Below, in pieces: positions 14,732-23,063 of a DNA stretch of 28,889 nucleotides. Both the position numbers and the translations under genes were made by a program. Origin of the DNA: Athalassotoga sp049965695 (GTDB taxonomy: Bacteria; Thermotogota; Thermotogae; Mesoaciditogales; Mesoaciditogaceae). Positions within the stretch are counted from its first letter, which is position 1; every line of letters starts with the position of its first letter. The stretch covers positions 1-28,889 of the forward strand of contig NZ_JBMFWB010000023.1 in assembly GCF_049965695.1 (NCBI RefSeq). Reading direction: 5' to 3'. The notes below the pieces were generated by a model. That model had not been told where the DNA came from and did not search any database. It saw only the letters and a list, made by a program, of their open reading frames with translations.

Positions 14732-16066
14732 TCATTCAACGGCGTTTTTGGATATGACATTCGCGTACCATTTCGCGCTGTCTTTCAAAATTCTCTTTTG
14801 CGTCTTGTAATCAACGTAGGTTATTCCAAATCTCTTTGAATATCCTTGAGCCCACTCGAAATTATCCATCAAAGACCACACGAAATACCCTTTTAGTTTA
14901 ACTCCATCTCCGATTGCCTTGTGAGCCTGAGAGATGTGTTCTTTGAGATAATCTATTCTCTTTTGATCGTGGACCGCGTTATTTTCAACTTTGTCATCGA
15001 ATGCGGCACCATTTTCGGTCACGTAAACTTCTTTGGGATTGTATTCGTCCTGAACACCTTTGAGGATTTTGTAAAATCCTTCAGGGTATATTTCCCATCC
15101 CATCTCGGTTTTCGGAAGGTCGCGACCCATTATCTTTACACCCATCGGTGAGGATGGATCGGCTTTGACGACGTCTCCGGAATAGTAATTGATCCCGACG
15201 AAGTCTATCGGTTTTTTGATATCTTCCATGTCTTTTTCGTATCCTTTTGGCAGGAATTCTCTCTCAAAACTTTCAATATGTTCCGGATATTTTCCCTTAA
15301 AGATTGGATTCAAAAAGAGAGGATAATTGGAAAATTCATGTGTCACCGTCGCGGCAATGACATCCTGCGGAGAATTCGATGCAGGATCGTGAGAACTATT
15401 CGAAAGAGTTATGCCTATCTTTCCATTTATTCCTTGCGATCTGAAAGCATCGACTGCTTTGGCATGTGCCCTCAATTCGTTGTGGGCAACGGCAAAGGCT
15501 GCATACATGTCACGCATACCAGGCGCATGTTCACCGTACATGTGGCCTATGAAGGCCATAACCCATGGCTCGTTTAACGTGATCCAATGCTTGACCCTGT
15601 CTCCGAATCTCTGGAAGAGATAATCGGCGTAATCTCCAAACCAGCAGGCAATGTCCCTGTTGGTCCAGCCACCGATGTCCTGAAGGGCTGCGGGCAAATC
15701 CCAGTGATATATCGTCACGAAAGGTGTTATATCTTCTTTCAGAAGTTCATCTATGACTTTGTTGTAGAAATCGACACCTTTTTCATTTATCTTACCTTTG
15801 CCATTCGGGAAGATCCTCGACCATGAGATCGAAAATCTGTATCCTTTGAGTCCTAAAGACTTCATGAGTTTGATGTCTTCTTTGTACCTGTTGTAGTGAT
15901 CGCACGCGACGTCTCCCGTTTCTCCATCATGCGTTGTGCCCGGCGTGTGAGAGAATCTGTGCCATATAGACGGACCTGCACCATCCGCAAGAGGTGATCC
16001 TTCGACCTGATAAGAGGCCGTTGCAGACCCCCAGACGAAATCCTTTGGAAATTTTTTCTCAGCCAT
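14732..16066 (-). CDS. bglA: Beta-glucosidase (glycoside hydrolase family 1)
   Basis: A 444-residue GH1 enzyme beginning KFPKDFVWGSATASYQVEG, the classical family N-terminus. The acid/base Glu166 lies in TLNEPW and the nucleophile Glu351 in VTENG; HWDLP and WSLMDNFEW are also present. GH1 enzymes retain configuration and hydrolyse terminal beta-linked glucose, often also galactose or mannose. GGAG lies about eight bases before the ATG. There is no signal peptide, so it acts in the cytosol on short oligosaccharides, together with the mannosidase. The promoter region is occupied by interspersed repeat copy B, whose A+T-rich end (TTTAAAGTGAATTTAGAGTATAAAA on the minus strand is its span) faces this gene. 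Confidence 0.92.
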   Translation of the reverse strand: MAEKKFPKDFVWGSATASYQVEGSPLADGAGPSIWHRFSHTPGTTHDGETGDVACDHYNRYKEDIKLMKSLGLKGYRFSISWSRIFPNGKGKINEKGVDFYNKVIDELLKEDITPFVTIYHWDLPAALQDIGGWTNRDIACWFGDYADYLFQRFGDRVKHWITLNEPWVMAFIGHMYGEHAPGMRDMYAAFAVAHNELRAHAKAVDAFRSQGINGKIGITLSNSSHDPASNSPQDVIAATVTHEFSNYPLFLNPIFKGKYPEHIESFEREFLPKGYEKDMEDIKKPIDFVGINYYSGDVVKADPSSPMGVKIMGRDLPKTEMGWEIYPEGFYKILKGVQDEYNPKEVYVTENGAAFDDKVENNAVHDQKRIDYLKEHISQAHKAIGDGVKLKGYFVWSLMDNFEWAQGYSKRFGITYVDYKTQKRILKDSAKWYANVISKNAVE

Positions 16067-16118
16067 TGTAATTTCTCCTTTCTATTGTGTTTTCTCTGCC
16101 CCATTTTCCGAAATTAAT

Positions 16119-16280
16119 CGTTTTATACTCTAAATTCACTTTAAAAGCTCTGAATGCTTATTTACCGTAGCGGAGGGCAGGATGTCCTCGGGATGGCCGA
16201 CGCTGCGCAGCGAGGACCAGACATCGAGGGGGCGCCTGCCGGAGCGATGATTCGTAATTTGAATTTTGTTTGGTATATTT
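16119..16280 (+). repeat. Interspersed repeat, copy B (apparently complete)
   Basis: This copy has both end blocks and the GC-rich core (CGGAGGGCAGGATG, GCGCAGCGAGGACCAGACAT, CCTGCCGGAGCGATGATTCG). The left block matches 9951-10022 in reverse; the core matches 19960-20041 and, in reverse, 23095-23168. It fills most of the 307 bases between the GH51-like and GH1 genes. The left end points at the GH1 start, and the right end points at the end of the GH51-like gene. Confidence 0.8.
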
Positions 16281-16305
16281 GCCCCGCGCCACCAGCGGCT
16301 TTTAA

Positions 16306-16372
16306 TTGTCCATTTTCAATTTTTAATTCTCAATTTTCAATTTATTCTACCCGTTACCTGCTACCCGCTGCC
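16306..16372. repeat. A/T-rich short repeats and minisatellite-like words
   Basis: CAATTTTTAATTCTCAATTTTC-type repeats (16306-16342) are followed by CTACCCGTTACCTGCTACCCGCTGCC, here given as its span 16344-16372; this is the reverse complement of GGCAGCGGGTAGCAGGTAAC-type words seen near 9840 and 19920. No gene is present. Confidence 0.55.
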
Positions 16373-16373
16373 T

Positions 16374-18518
16374 TTATTTCACCACTACCTTTGTGACATC
16401 AGAATTCCACGCGTAATTCGTGCCCCATCCGCCGCTGAAAACTCCGACTTGGACTGAATATGTACCGGACGCTGGCAAGGTGAAATCATACGTCAACGTC
16501 ATCGATTGTGATGGAGAAAGATTGGCATTTTGATCGAACTGCTGCCATACTTTCTGATTTGCCGCGTTGTGAATCTCAACATCTATTATACCGTTATTTA
16601 GATATCCAAGATCAGATGTGTTTGTAACCGTTACGGATATCACACCATTCTCTCCGATGCCGAGTTCGGCAGGCTTAACGCTTCCGGTTATCGAAAAAGA
16701 CGGTGCCGGCGGAATTGCAACGGTAAACTGTGCTGCTTCGTTGGAAGACGAGAAGAGATTTGTCATGGATCGATCGAACAAGAAAGATTTAACGGTGTAT
16801 ATGTCCGGTGCATTTGGAGCAGTCCAGTTCCAATTAACTTTGTAAGATCCGTTTGCGCCGATCGAGACATCGGGAATTGTTTTTTGTCCTACCATCTTAC
16901 CGGAAGAGTTGTATATCTCCATTTCTATTACTCCGTTTGAGATATTTCCGAATTTGTTCGTGAAGGTTGTCTCTATCTGTTCACTCCGACCCGGTGTAAG
17001 TGTTGTGCTTGAGATGGTCGTGTTTTGCATGACCTGAGGCCCCACGATTTTTACGATATGCTGTGGCCTCATGACTATCACGTTTATAGAATAAGGTGCA
17101 ACCTCTATCGGTGATGAAAGTTGAATGGTTTTACTTACAATTGATTCCATCGCCCCTCCGATGCCGTTTCCCATACCGTAGACGTATTCGGTGGCATTAT
17201 CTTCAGATCTGAATCCGATAAGATTGAAATTCACATCGTAAGCCTTTGACGGATCCGTATTGACGATCATGATGGCAAGGTCTCCGTTTGTATGTTTAAC
17301 GGCATAAACGTTGACAAGGTTTTGATCCGAAAAAATTCCAACTATCGTATCATCCGGCCCGGCAAGATATTTGAGCATCTCATAGCCGAAATAATCCGGG
17401 AACGGGGTGTTGTTCGGAGGTTCAACGGTTGATGTACCAAAATTAGAATTATTTGATAGCAATCCATAATCTCCGTAATTCGTATTTCCGTAAAGTTTGT
17501 CGCTGTTGTTGTCATTTGTCAGCGCGTTGTTGTGAAGTGTCCACCAGTCAACGTTATCAACGCCACCCGTAAGCCAGTTCATGTAATCGTTGACCAAAAA
17601 GAGAGCATTCACAAGACTTGTCGTTTGCTTACCGGGATTGTAAGAGACGGAATTCGTCTCCGTCACGAATATACGTATATGATCTGCATTTGGACCTGCG
17701 TAATCTCTTACTTCCTGTTTAAGTTTAGCGAGCATGTCGGGTATCTGGTTTGTCGAGGCCAAAAGTCCGCTGTCAGATTCATTGCCCGGGTTTTGTGCGT
17801 ACCAGTGGACTATCACAAAATCTATGTAATCTCCGGCAGTTTGCAAAACCACTTTGTTCCAGTCCGGACTCTGTCCCCACGGCCAGTTGTACGGGCATGT
17901 CAGAACTGCCCCGATCTTTATATTCGGATCGACGGCCTTCATGGCCTTTGCAAAGGCTATGAAGTTCTCGGCATACGTCTGTGGGCCTTTTGCAGCGTGA
18001 AGATCGGTCTCCCAATTCGCACCGTACGTGTTATTTCCGTACACTTCATTTCCTATCTCCCAGTATTTGACATCGTAATTGTGATCGATGTTTGCATACT
18101 TGACCCACGCTGCGGCCTCTTGAGGATCTCCTCCAGCCGTTCCTGAGAAGTTCGTGCCGTAATTAACCGTGATCAACGCCTGCGCACCGATTTGATTTAC
18201 AAGTTTCATGAAGTTGTCGAAGTTGTTTTGGGGATCAACGTAAGGGAAATCCTGACCCGGAACTGTCGAATTCGTTTGCCAGTCATACATATCCGAAAAA
18301 CTTCCGCCCGGGAATCGCAAAACTTTCACATTTAAATTTTCCAGTAACCCGGGTATGGCACTGTCTAAAAGGTGCCAGTCCCATGCGGCCGTGTTCAGAC
18401 CAAATGCAGTTTGAGGTAAAGTGACAATTTCTGCCGCCGTGTTGACCGTGATCGAAACATTCGCCAAACCAAAGACGGCAAATGCCAGCAATGCAAAGAA
18501 GATCAACCATTTTGACAT
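16374..18518 (-). CDS. Secreted GH51-like glycosidase (clan GH-A) with two C-terminal Ig-like domains
   Basis: A 714-residue exported enzyme. Residues 1-19 are a signal peptide (MSKWLIFFALLAFAVFGLA). The catalytic (beta/alpha)8 part includes VLRFPGGSFSDMYDW, YWEIGNEVYG with acid/base Glu158, VHWYAQ and FVTETNS with nucleophile Glu287, all typical of GH51-type alpha-L-arabinofuranosidases. A beta domain follows (about 380-485). The C-terminal 200 residues hold two similar beta-sandwich modules (from about 500 and 615) with GVIEMEIYNSSGKMV and GIIDVEIHNAANQKV as matching segments, probably for substrate or surface binding. Some GH51 relatives cut beta-glucan or xylan instead, so the exact substrate is open. 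It starts directly after the LacI gene stop (adjacent codons), with GGGATGAT as ribosome binding site, so regulator and enzyme share one transcript. Confidence 0.82.
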   Translation of the reverse strand: MSKWLIFFALLAFAVFGLANVSITVNTAAEIVTLPQTAFGLNTAAWDWHLLDSAIPGLLENLNVKVLRFPGGSFSDMYDWQTNSTVPGQDFPYVDPQNNFDNFMKLVNQIGAQALITVNYGTNFSGTAGGDPQEAAAWVKYANIDHNYDVKYWEIGNEVYGNNTYGANWETDLHAAKGPQTYAENFIAFAKAMKAVDPNIKIGAVLTCPYNWPWGQSPDWNKVVLQTAGDYIDFVIVHWYAQNPGNESDSGLLASTNQIPDMLAKLKQEVRDYAGPNADHIRIFVTETNSVSYNPGKQTTSLVNALFLVNDYMNWLTGGVDNVDWWTLHNNALTNDNNSDKLYGNTNYGDYGLLSNNSNFGTSTVEPPNNTPFPDYFGYEMLKYLAGPDDTIVGIFSDQNLVNVYAVKHTNGDLAIMIVNTDPSKAYDVNFNLIGFRSEDNATEYVYGMGNGIGGAMESIVSKTIQLSSPIEVAPYSINVIVMRPQHIVKIVGPQVMQNTTISSTTLTPGRSEQIETTFTNKFGNISNGVIEMEIYNSSGKMVGQKTIPDVSIGANGSYKVNWNWTAPNAPDIYTVKSFLFDRSMTNLFSSSNEAAQFTVAIPPAPSFSITGSVKPAELGIGENGVISVTVTNTSDLGYLNNGIIDVEIHNAANQKVWQQFDQNANLSPSQSMTLTYDFTLPASGTYSVQVGVFSGGWGTNYAWNSDVTKVVVK

Positions 18519-19559
18519 TCAAATCATCCCTTTCGTTTCAATTTTTTTCACAGAAGACCTTTCGATAAACTTAAAGGGCACAACGATGTTGTAGCCTACT
18601 TTCGAGCCGGTAGATTCGAACCTGTTTATGAGATTTTTTATCGCGGTAAGGCCAAGTTCGCTTCTGGGCTGTTCTATCGTCGTTAGTGGTGGAACGGAAT
18701 ATTTCGAGATATACGTGTTGTCGAATCCAACAACGGAAATCTCATCGGGCACCGATATGCCGAGATCGTTTAAAGCGCTTATGACTCCGAAGGCTAATAT
18801 GTCGTTGAATGCAAAGATGGCCGTAACGCTTTTGCCGTTGTCTTTTATGAATTTTTTTGTTAAATCGTATCCTGTGTCGAGATCCGAAAAATTTCCATCG
18901 GTGATGTACAACTCGACATCGTCATTTTTTTCTTTGAATTTAAGAACACCATTTTTTCTGTCGATGGAAGATTGAAATTCTTTTCCGCCGGTTACAAGCA
19001 AAACCTTTCTGTGTCCCATCGAATAGAGATATTTCATCATGGTAAATGTCGCTTTCTCGTTGTCTATCGACACACCCGTTATGTTGAGATCTCCTATTGG
19101 ATCTCTCCAGTCAACCGCAACTATGGGTATTCCTATTTTCATGAGTTTTTGAACGCTGTTTAGATCCGGTGTACATGCGATTATACCGTCAAGACGACGG
19201 CTCATGAAAAAGTCGAAGGTCATGTCTTCCCAGTTTTCCACTTTATTGGTAACGCTTACGACAGTTTCGTATCCTTTCTTACTCGCGTAGGTTACCATCG
19301 CGTTGACTATTTCACCGTAATAGTAACCCCCAAGGTCCGGCACTATGATTCCGATACTGTAAAGTATCTGCGATCTCATGGCCTTTGCAAATGTCGAAGG
19401 CTTGTAATTGAGCATTTTTATGGCTTTTGCTATATTTTTTCTTTTGTCTTCGGCTATCGGGGCTGTTGAATTTAGGTATCTTGATACCGTTGAAACAGAT
19501 ACATGGGCTAAGTGTGCGACATCAACTATTGTGACTTTTCCCGACTGGGATCGAATCAT
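18519..19559 (-). CDS. LacI-family transcriptional regulator
   Basis: A 346-residue LacI-type repressor. The N-terminal helix-turn-helix and hinge are clear (VTIVDVAHLAHVSVSTVSRYLN, given as residues 9-30, followed by MLNYKPSTFAKAMRS), and the periplasmic-binding-protein-like sugar domain runs from IGIIVPDLGGYY to the C-terminus, including SIDN, FAFNDILAFGVI and SVVGFDN. GGAGTG precedes the ATG. It probably senses an oligosaccharide released by the adjacent glycosidases. A matching LacI-type operator lies over its own promoter at 19702-19715, so autoregulation of the regulator-GH51 transcript is likely. The GH1-mannosidase transcript has no equally good operator that I can see. Confidence 0.92.
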   Translation of the reverse strand: MIRSQSGKVTIVDVAHLAHVSVSTVSRYLNSTAPIAEDKRKNIAKAIKMLNYKPSTFAKAMRSQILYSIGIIVPDLGGYYYGEIVNAMVTYASKKGYETVVSVTNKVENWEDMTFDFFMSRRLDGIIACTPDLNSVQKLMKIGIPIVAVDWRDPIGDLNITGVSIDNEKATFTMMKYLYSMGHRKVLLVTGGKEFQSSIDRKNGVLKFKEKNDDVELYITDGNFSDLDTGYDLTKKFIKDNGKSVTAIFAFNDILAFGVISALNDLGISVPDEISVVGFDNTYISKYSVPPLTTIEQPRSELGLTAIKNLINRFESTGSKVGYNIVVPFKFIERSSVKKIETKGMI

Positions 19560-19686
19560 CTGATTTCACTCCTTCCGCCGCATAACGCTGTTAACTTGAA
19601 AAGCGAAATGCGCAAAAATATCCTTGAATTCTTAAAAAGATTCATTGTCCCTATTGAAACATTCATGATCATCTATCCTTACAATC

Positions 19687-19716
19687 ATGATAATTTTAGT
19701 GTGAAAATGTTTTCAA
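19687..19716 (-). promoter_or_regulatory. Promoter of the LacI gene overlapped by a LacI-type operator
   Basis: On the minus strand TTGAAA (19711-19716) and TATCAT (19687-19692) are 18 bases apart. The palindrome TGAAAA-TG-TTTTCA (19702-19715) covers the -35 and matches the TGAAAACGTTTTCA style of LacI-family operators, with one centre base changed. About 130 bases of leader separate it from the ATG. Confidence 0.6.
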
Positions 19717-19855
19717 ATAAAATTGTTTTTGCTGGCAAAGTTATTCTTATTTTACCAAATAAATTGAAGTGAAATCAATTTCTTGATATGCCTTAGAATC
19801 TCAAATGATATTGAAACATTGATGGCACATGGCAAGAAAGAGACATTAGAGATTG

Positions 19856-19950
19856 GGGAGTAGAGAGACAGTGACGAGTGACGTGTGATCGGTAACGAGT
19901 AATCAGCAAAACAGCACGTGGCGGGTAGCCGGTAGCACGTAGAAAAGGCG
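19856..19950. repeat. Minisatellite-like tract
   Basis: Degenerate units GTGACGAGTGACGTGTGATC, GGTAACGAGTAATC and GCGGGTAGCCGGTAGCACG lie next to interspersed repeat copy C. GTGATCGGT and GTAGCACGTAG are shared with the tract near 9839-9950. Apart from the LacI promoter and operator, the stretch 19717-19855 shows nothing recognisable. Confidence 0.6.
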
Positions 19951-19952
19951 GA

Positions 19953-20070
19953 TGGAGGCGGAGAGCATGATGCCGCGAGATGGCCTTCGCAGCGCAGCGA
20001 GGACGAGACATTGAGTAGGGCACCTGCCGGAGCGATGATTCGGAATTTAAAACTGGTTCAGTATAATAAC
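19953..20070 (+). repeat. Interspersed repeat, copy C
   Basis: The core CGGAGAGCATGATGCC, GCGCAGCGAGGAC and CCTGCCGGAGCGATGATTCG aligns with copy B in the same orientation. It ends in AATTTAAAACTGGTTCAGTATAATAAC-like sequence (20043-20070) and then runs directly into the TnpB relic. The opposite end block is missing, replaced by minisatellite sequence. Confidence 0.75.
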
Positions 20071-20571
20071 TATTGCAAACAAAAACGAGTGGTGGCAAAA
20101 TTGCATGAGAAAGTCGCAAATCAAAGGAGAGATTTCTTACACAAGTTAAGCAATCGGATAGCCAACGATTACGATGTGGTGTGTATAGAAGATCTCAACA
20201 TGAAAGCGATGGGACAGTGCTTAAATCTTGGAAAGAGCGTTTTCGACAATGGGTGGGGGATGTTTACAACTTTTCTCAATTACAAGTTAGAAGATAAAGG
20301 CAAAGTGCTTGTAAAGGTAGGTAAATGGTATCCGAGTTCCAAGACTTGCAGTGTATGTGGATATGAAAAAGAAGAGTTGAGCCTGAATGAGAGAGAATGG
20401 GAATGTCCAAACTGTCATACCATCCATGACAGGGACATAAACGCTGCGATAAATATAAAACACCAAGGGATACACATGCTTGGTTATGATGAGAACCGTG
20501 GGGCACACGGGGATAGCTCGTTGATACTTAGCACAGTGGTGCTATTGAGCGAGAAGCCCTCACTTCTATAA
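20060..20571 (+). pseudogene. tnpB: 5'-truncated TnpB (IS200/IS605-type RNA-guided nuclease) relic
   Basis: Only the C-terminal part remains, about 165 residues from KQKRVVAKLHEKVANQRRDF onward, against roughly 370-430 in full TnpB. Present are the RuvC-II Glu in VVCIEDLNM, the WYPSSKTCSVCGY and WECPNCHTIHDRDINAAINI zinc ribbon with RuvC-III Asp. The N-terminal domains and the RuvC-I Asp are absent, so it cannot be an active nuclease. The frame is open into the preceding interspersed repeat, which lends a false start. The 3' end runs into a hairpin typical of the element's right end. No tnpA is present. It overlaps the convergent SDR gene by six bases. Confidence 0.85.
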
Positions 20572-20578
20572 GTGTGGG
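20557..20578. other. IS605-type right-end hairpin and possible omega-RNA 3' end
   Basis: CCCTCACTT-CTAT-AAGTGTGGG is an imperfect stem (one mismatch) overlapping the relic's stop codon, following GAGAAG. This is the usual position and form of the right end of TnpB elements and of the scaffold of the associated guide RNA. On the minus strand the same bases encode the last residues and stop of the SDR protein. Confidence 0.6.
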
Positions 20579-21348
20579 AGCATGTCACGAAACTTCGAAT
20601 TCATTTCATCGATTCTTTTTTCAAGATCGGCTAAAGTTAACGTTTTCAATCTTTCGATGTTGGGATTTGATATCTCGAATTTGTCCATTTCGATCTGTTT
20701 CATGACTTCTTTTACGTATTCATCTGGTTTCGGGGCGGTTAATTCGAATCCCATCTTAGCCCTTTTTAATCTGCCTTCTTTGTTTAATTCGGTGTCAAGC
20801 GCAGGTGGAAGAATTTCAAAAACTTTCACGGTGGTTCTGGCAAGTTGGTATCTTAAAGATTGACTGAAAGAATGAATTGCGGCTTTTGTGGCACAATAAA
20901 TTGGGAAACTTGCCATTGGAGTTATTGCCAGTCCAGACGAGATGTTAATTATCGCTGATTCTGGCTGTTTCATGAGATATGGGATAAGCATAGCGCTAAG
21001 GTGAATCGGTGATTCAAGGTTAATTCGAATTTCATCCTCACCAACAAGGCCTTCAAGTCCTTTTGTCAGATCGACATCTTTTTGGATGCCTGCGTTGTTG
21101 ACAAGTACGTTCAGGTTTTTGAAACTGTTAGTTACCCATGAAACAAGCGTTGCCCGTTCGTAAACATTTGAAAGATCGCATTTTCTGATATTAACCTGAT
21201 GGTACCTGCTTTTGACTTCAAGCAGTTTAGACTCTCTTCTGCCACAAATGATGACGTCATTTCCAGAAGACAAAAAATATTCTGCCATCGCAAGGCCTAT
21301 ACCACTGCCTCCGCCGGTTATCAAAACTGTATTTCCCGACAATTTCAT
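20566..21348 (-). CDS. Short-chain dehydrogenase (DltE/YbbO-like)
   Basis: A 260-residue SDR with TGGGSGIG near the N-terminus, CGRRESKL, NNAGIQ, the active-site Ser in NISSGLA and YCATK as the YxxxK pair, then PPALDTELNK. The ILPPALDT segment and length fit the DltE-like group of SDR proteins, whose substrates are generally unknown. GAGGTGA lies before the ATG. It is the third gene of a minus-strand operon after the ABC transporter genes (15-base gap). The final residues (MLPHL) and the stop codon are encoded within the right end of the TnpB element, so the insertion has probably replaced the original C-terminal tail; the catalytic core is untouched. Confidence 0.85.
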   Translation of the reverse strand: MKLSGNTVLITGGGSGIGLAMAEYFLSSGNDVIICGRRESKLLEVKSRYHQVNIRKCDLSNVYERATLVSWVTNSFKNLNVLVNNAGIQKDVDLTKGLEGLVGEDEIRINLESPIHLSAMLIPYLMKQPESAIINISSGLAITPMASFPIYCATKAAIHSFSQSLRYQLARTTVKVFEILPPALDTELNKEGRLKRAKMGFELTAPKPDEYVKEVMKQIEMDKFEISNPNIERLKTLTLADLEKRIDEMNSKFRDMLPHL

Positions 21349-21363
21349 TTTGTCACCTCTTTT

Positions 21364-22122
21364 TCATCTTGCAACTCTTGGGTAAAGCATTCCCCCGATC
21401 AAAACAAGCCCTGCTGCCGTGAGAGATATAACGCCAAAGTCCAGTACGAGAGGGTACGTCGAATTGTAATTTGCAAGCATTAAGGCACGCAAAGCATCCA
21501 CTTCGTAACTTAGAGGATTTAGCCTTGCTATGATCTGAAGCCATACAGGCATCATGGAAATCGGATAAATGGCGTTACTTGCAAAAAACATGGGCATCGT
21601 GAGCAATTGACCTATTCCCATGAAACGTTCTCTTGTTCTGACAAGGCAGGCTATCACTAAAGAAAAGGTTGAAAATAACACGGCACTTATTATAACCACA
21701 AGCACAACGCCGGCTACCGCAAGCAAATTTCCGTTCATCTTAACTCCAAGGATAAGAGAAAAGATGTAAATTATCAAAGCCTGAGAAAGACCTCTTATAC
21801 TTGCCGAGAGCGCCTTTCCAAGTACAAGAGAAAATCTCGGAGTGGGGCTTGCAAGAAATTTGTGGACAATTCCGAGGTCTCTTTCCCATATTATGGATAT
21901 GCCATAAAAGATCGAGATGAAAAGCACGCTTTGTGCAAGAATTCCGGGTGCCATAAAATCTATGTAGGGAACATTCCCTGTTGGAATTGCCCTGATTTTC
22001 GTGAACACCTCTCCGAAAACCAAAAGCCATAACAATGGTTGAACGGCACGCACGACGAGATCTGTCGGATCATGTCTGAGTTTTCTCGCCTCGAGTTCCG
22101 CTATGGTGAAAGTTTTCACCAA
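21364..22122 (-). CDS. ABC-2 type transporter permease
   Basis: A membrane protein of about 252 residues with roughly six hydrophobic segments. The N-terminal cytosolic helix (TIAELEARKLRHDPTDLV) is followed by AVQPLLWLLVFGEVF, then FMAPGILAQSVLF, WERDLGIVHKFLASPTPR (a hallmark cytosolic loop of drug-exporter permeases) and MFFASNAIYPISMMP with LNPLSYEVDALR at the end. The start is uncertain: the frame is open far upstream into the ATPase gene, but family alignment begins near TTG 22122 or GTG 22119, just past the ATPase stop; no good ribosome binding site is seen, so translation may be coupled to the ATPase. It should form the membrane half of an exporter with the adjacent ATPase. Substrate unknown; DrrB-like drug or lipid export is most likely. 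Confidence 0.8.
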   Translation of the reverse strand: MVKTFTIAELEARKLRHDPTDLVVRAVQPLLWLLVFGEVFTKIRAIPTGNVPYIDFMAPGILAQSVLFISIFYGISIIWERDLGIVHKFLASPTPRFSLVLGKALSASIRGLSQALIIYIFSLILGVKMNGNLLAVAGVVLVVIISAVLFSTFSLVIACLVRTRERFMGIGQLLTMPMFFASNAIYPISMMPVWLQIIARLNPLSYEVDALRALMLANYNSTYPLVLDFGVISLTAAGLVLIGGMLYPRVAR

Positions 22123-22144
22123 AAAGCCGGAGAAAACATTCCTT

Positions 22145-22942
22145 TTACCCAAGTCTTTTTGCAATATTCCTTGCTCTTGCGCTGTCACGATAACTGCCTC
22201 CCAAATCAAGCGTGCTGCCACTGTAATAAGCAAAAACATCGTCAAGTGTGGCATTCGCTTTGTCAATAGAAGTCTTAAGTTCCTGAACCGTTCCAATGGC
22301 TGCGACTTTCCCGAGATTCATGATCGCAATTCTATCACAAAAACTGTCTGCTTCTTCCATGTAATGTGTGGTCATGAAGATCGTCATGTTAAGTTCCTTT
22401 CTTAATTTCATTATATGTTCCCAGACGATCTGCCTTGCCACAGGATCGAGCCCCACCGTTGGTTCATCAAGAAACAATACCATTGGATGATGAAGCATTG
22501 CTTGTGCAACTTCAAGTCTTCTTATCATACCACCAGAGTAATTTCTGACAAGTTTGTTCGCGTGGTCAGTCAAACCCATGAAGTCAAGTACATCGAAAAT
22601 CCTTTCTTTTCTTATTTTGGCAGGTATATCGTAAAGTTTGGCGAAAATCAAAAGATTCTCGTATCCTGTCAAAGTTCCATCTGCAGAAAGTGCTTGCGGT
22701 ACGTATCCTATAACCCTTCTGACTTTTGATGCTTCATGAACCACGTTAAAGCCGTCGACGAAGGCTTCACCGGATGTCGGAGGTAAAAGTGTCGTTAAAA
22801 TCTTGACCGTTGTCGTTTTTCCGGCCCCGTTAGGGCCTAATAAGCCAAAGATCTCACCGCTTTTAACTTCCAGAGAGATGGAATCAATGGCTTTTAACGT
22901 TTTAAACTCTTTTACCAGAGACTTGATCTCTATTATTGCCAA
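22145..22942 (-). CDS. ABC transporter ATP-binding protein (DrrA/CcmA-type)
   Basis: About 265 residues with Walker A GPNGAGKTTT, Q-loop YVPQ, signature YSGGMIRRLEVAQAM, Walker B VLFLDEPTVGLDP and H-loop THYMEEAD. The VGLDPVARQ...W and TTHYMEEADSFCDRIAIM features are typical of DrrA-like ATPases that energise ABC-2 exporters. The start is placed at TTG 22942 because GGGGGCGG lies about five bases before it; ATG 22957 and GTG 22966 are in frame but lack a ribosome binding site. The permease gene follows after about 22 bases. The upstream region carries an end of interspersed repeat copy D that reads towards this gene and could supply a promoter. Confidence 0.87.
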   Translation of the reverse strand: MAIIEIKSLVKEFKTLKAIDSISLEVKSGEIFGLLGPNGAGKTTTVKILTTLLPPTSGEAFVDGFNVVHEASKVRRVIGYVPQALSADGTLTGYENLLIFAKLYDIPAKIRKERIFDVLDFMGLTDHANKLVRNYSGGMIRRLEVAQAMLHHPMVLFLDEPTVGLDPVARQIVWEHIMKLRKELNMTIFMTTHYMEEADSFCDRIAIMNLGKVAAIGTVQELKTSIDKANATLDDVFAYYSGSTLDLGGSYRDSARARNIAKRLG

Positions 22943-23063
22943 ATTAACCGCCCCCATTGATAACACGCAATCACTTCAAGTATAGCAATCTTTCATTTCA
23001 AGAGTTTTGACTTTTGATGTTTCGAAATGTTTCAAAAATTTCATATCGATTTCACATCGGTGA

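Noticed and set aside
16154..16457. Two open frames over repeat copy B
   Set aside because: They consist of repeat, A/T-rich and minisatellite sequence and then run antisense into the GH51-like gene; the similarity to frames at other copies reflects the repeat only.
20011..20059. Apparent start of the TnpB frame inside the repeat
   Set aside because: The residues encoded here come from the interspersed repeat and do not belong to the TnpB family, so the relic is taken to begin near 20060.
19793..20119. Minus-strand open frame of 108 codons
   Set aside because: It is formed by minisatellite and repeat copy C, with no ribosome binding site and no protein-like pattern.
22123..22296. N-terminal extension of the ABC permease
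   Set aside because: It overlaps the ATPase gene in another frame, has no ribosome binding site, and precedes the point where the permease family usually begins.
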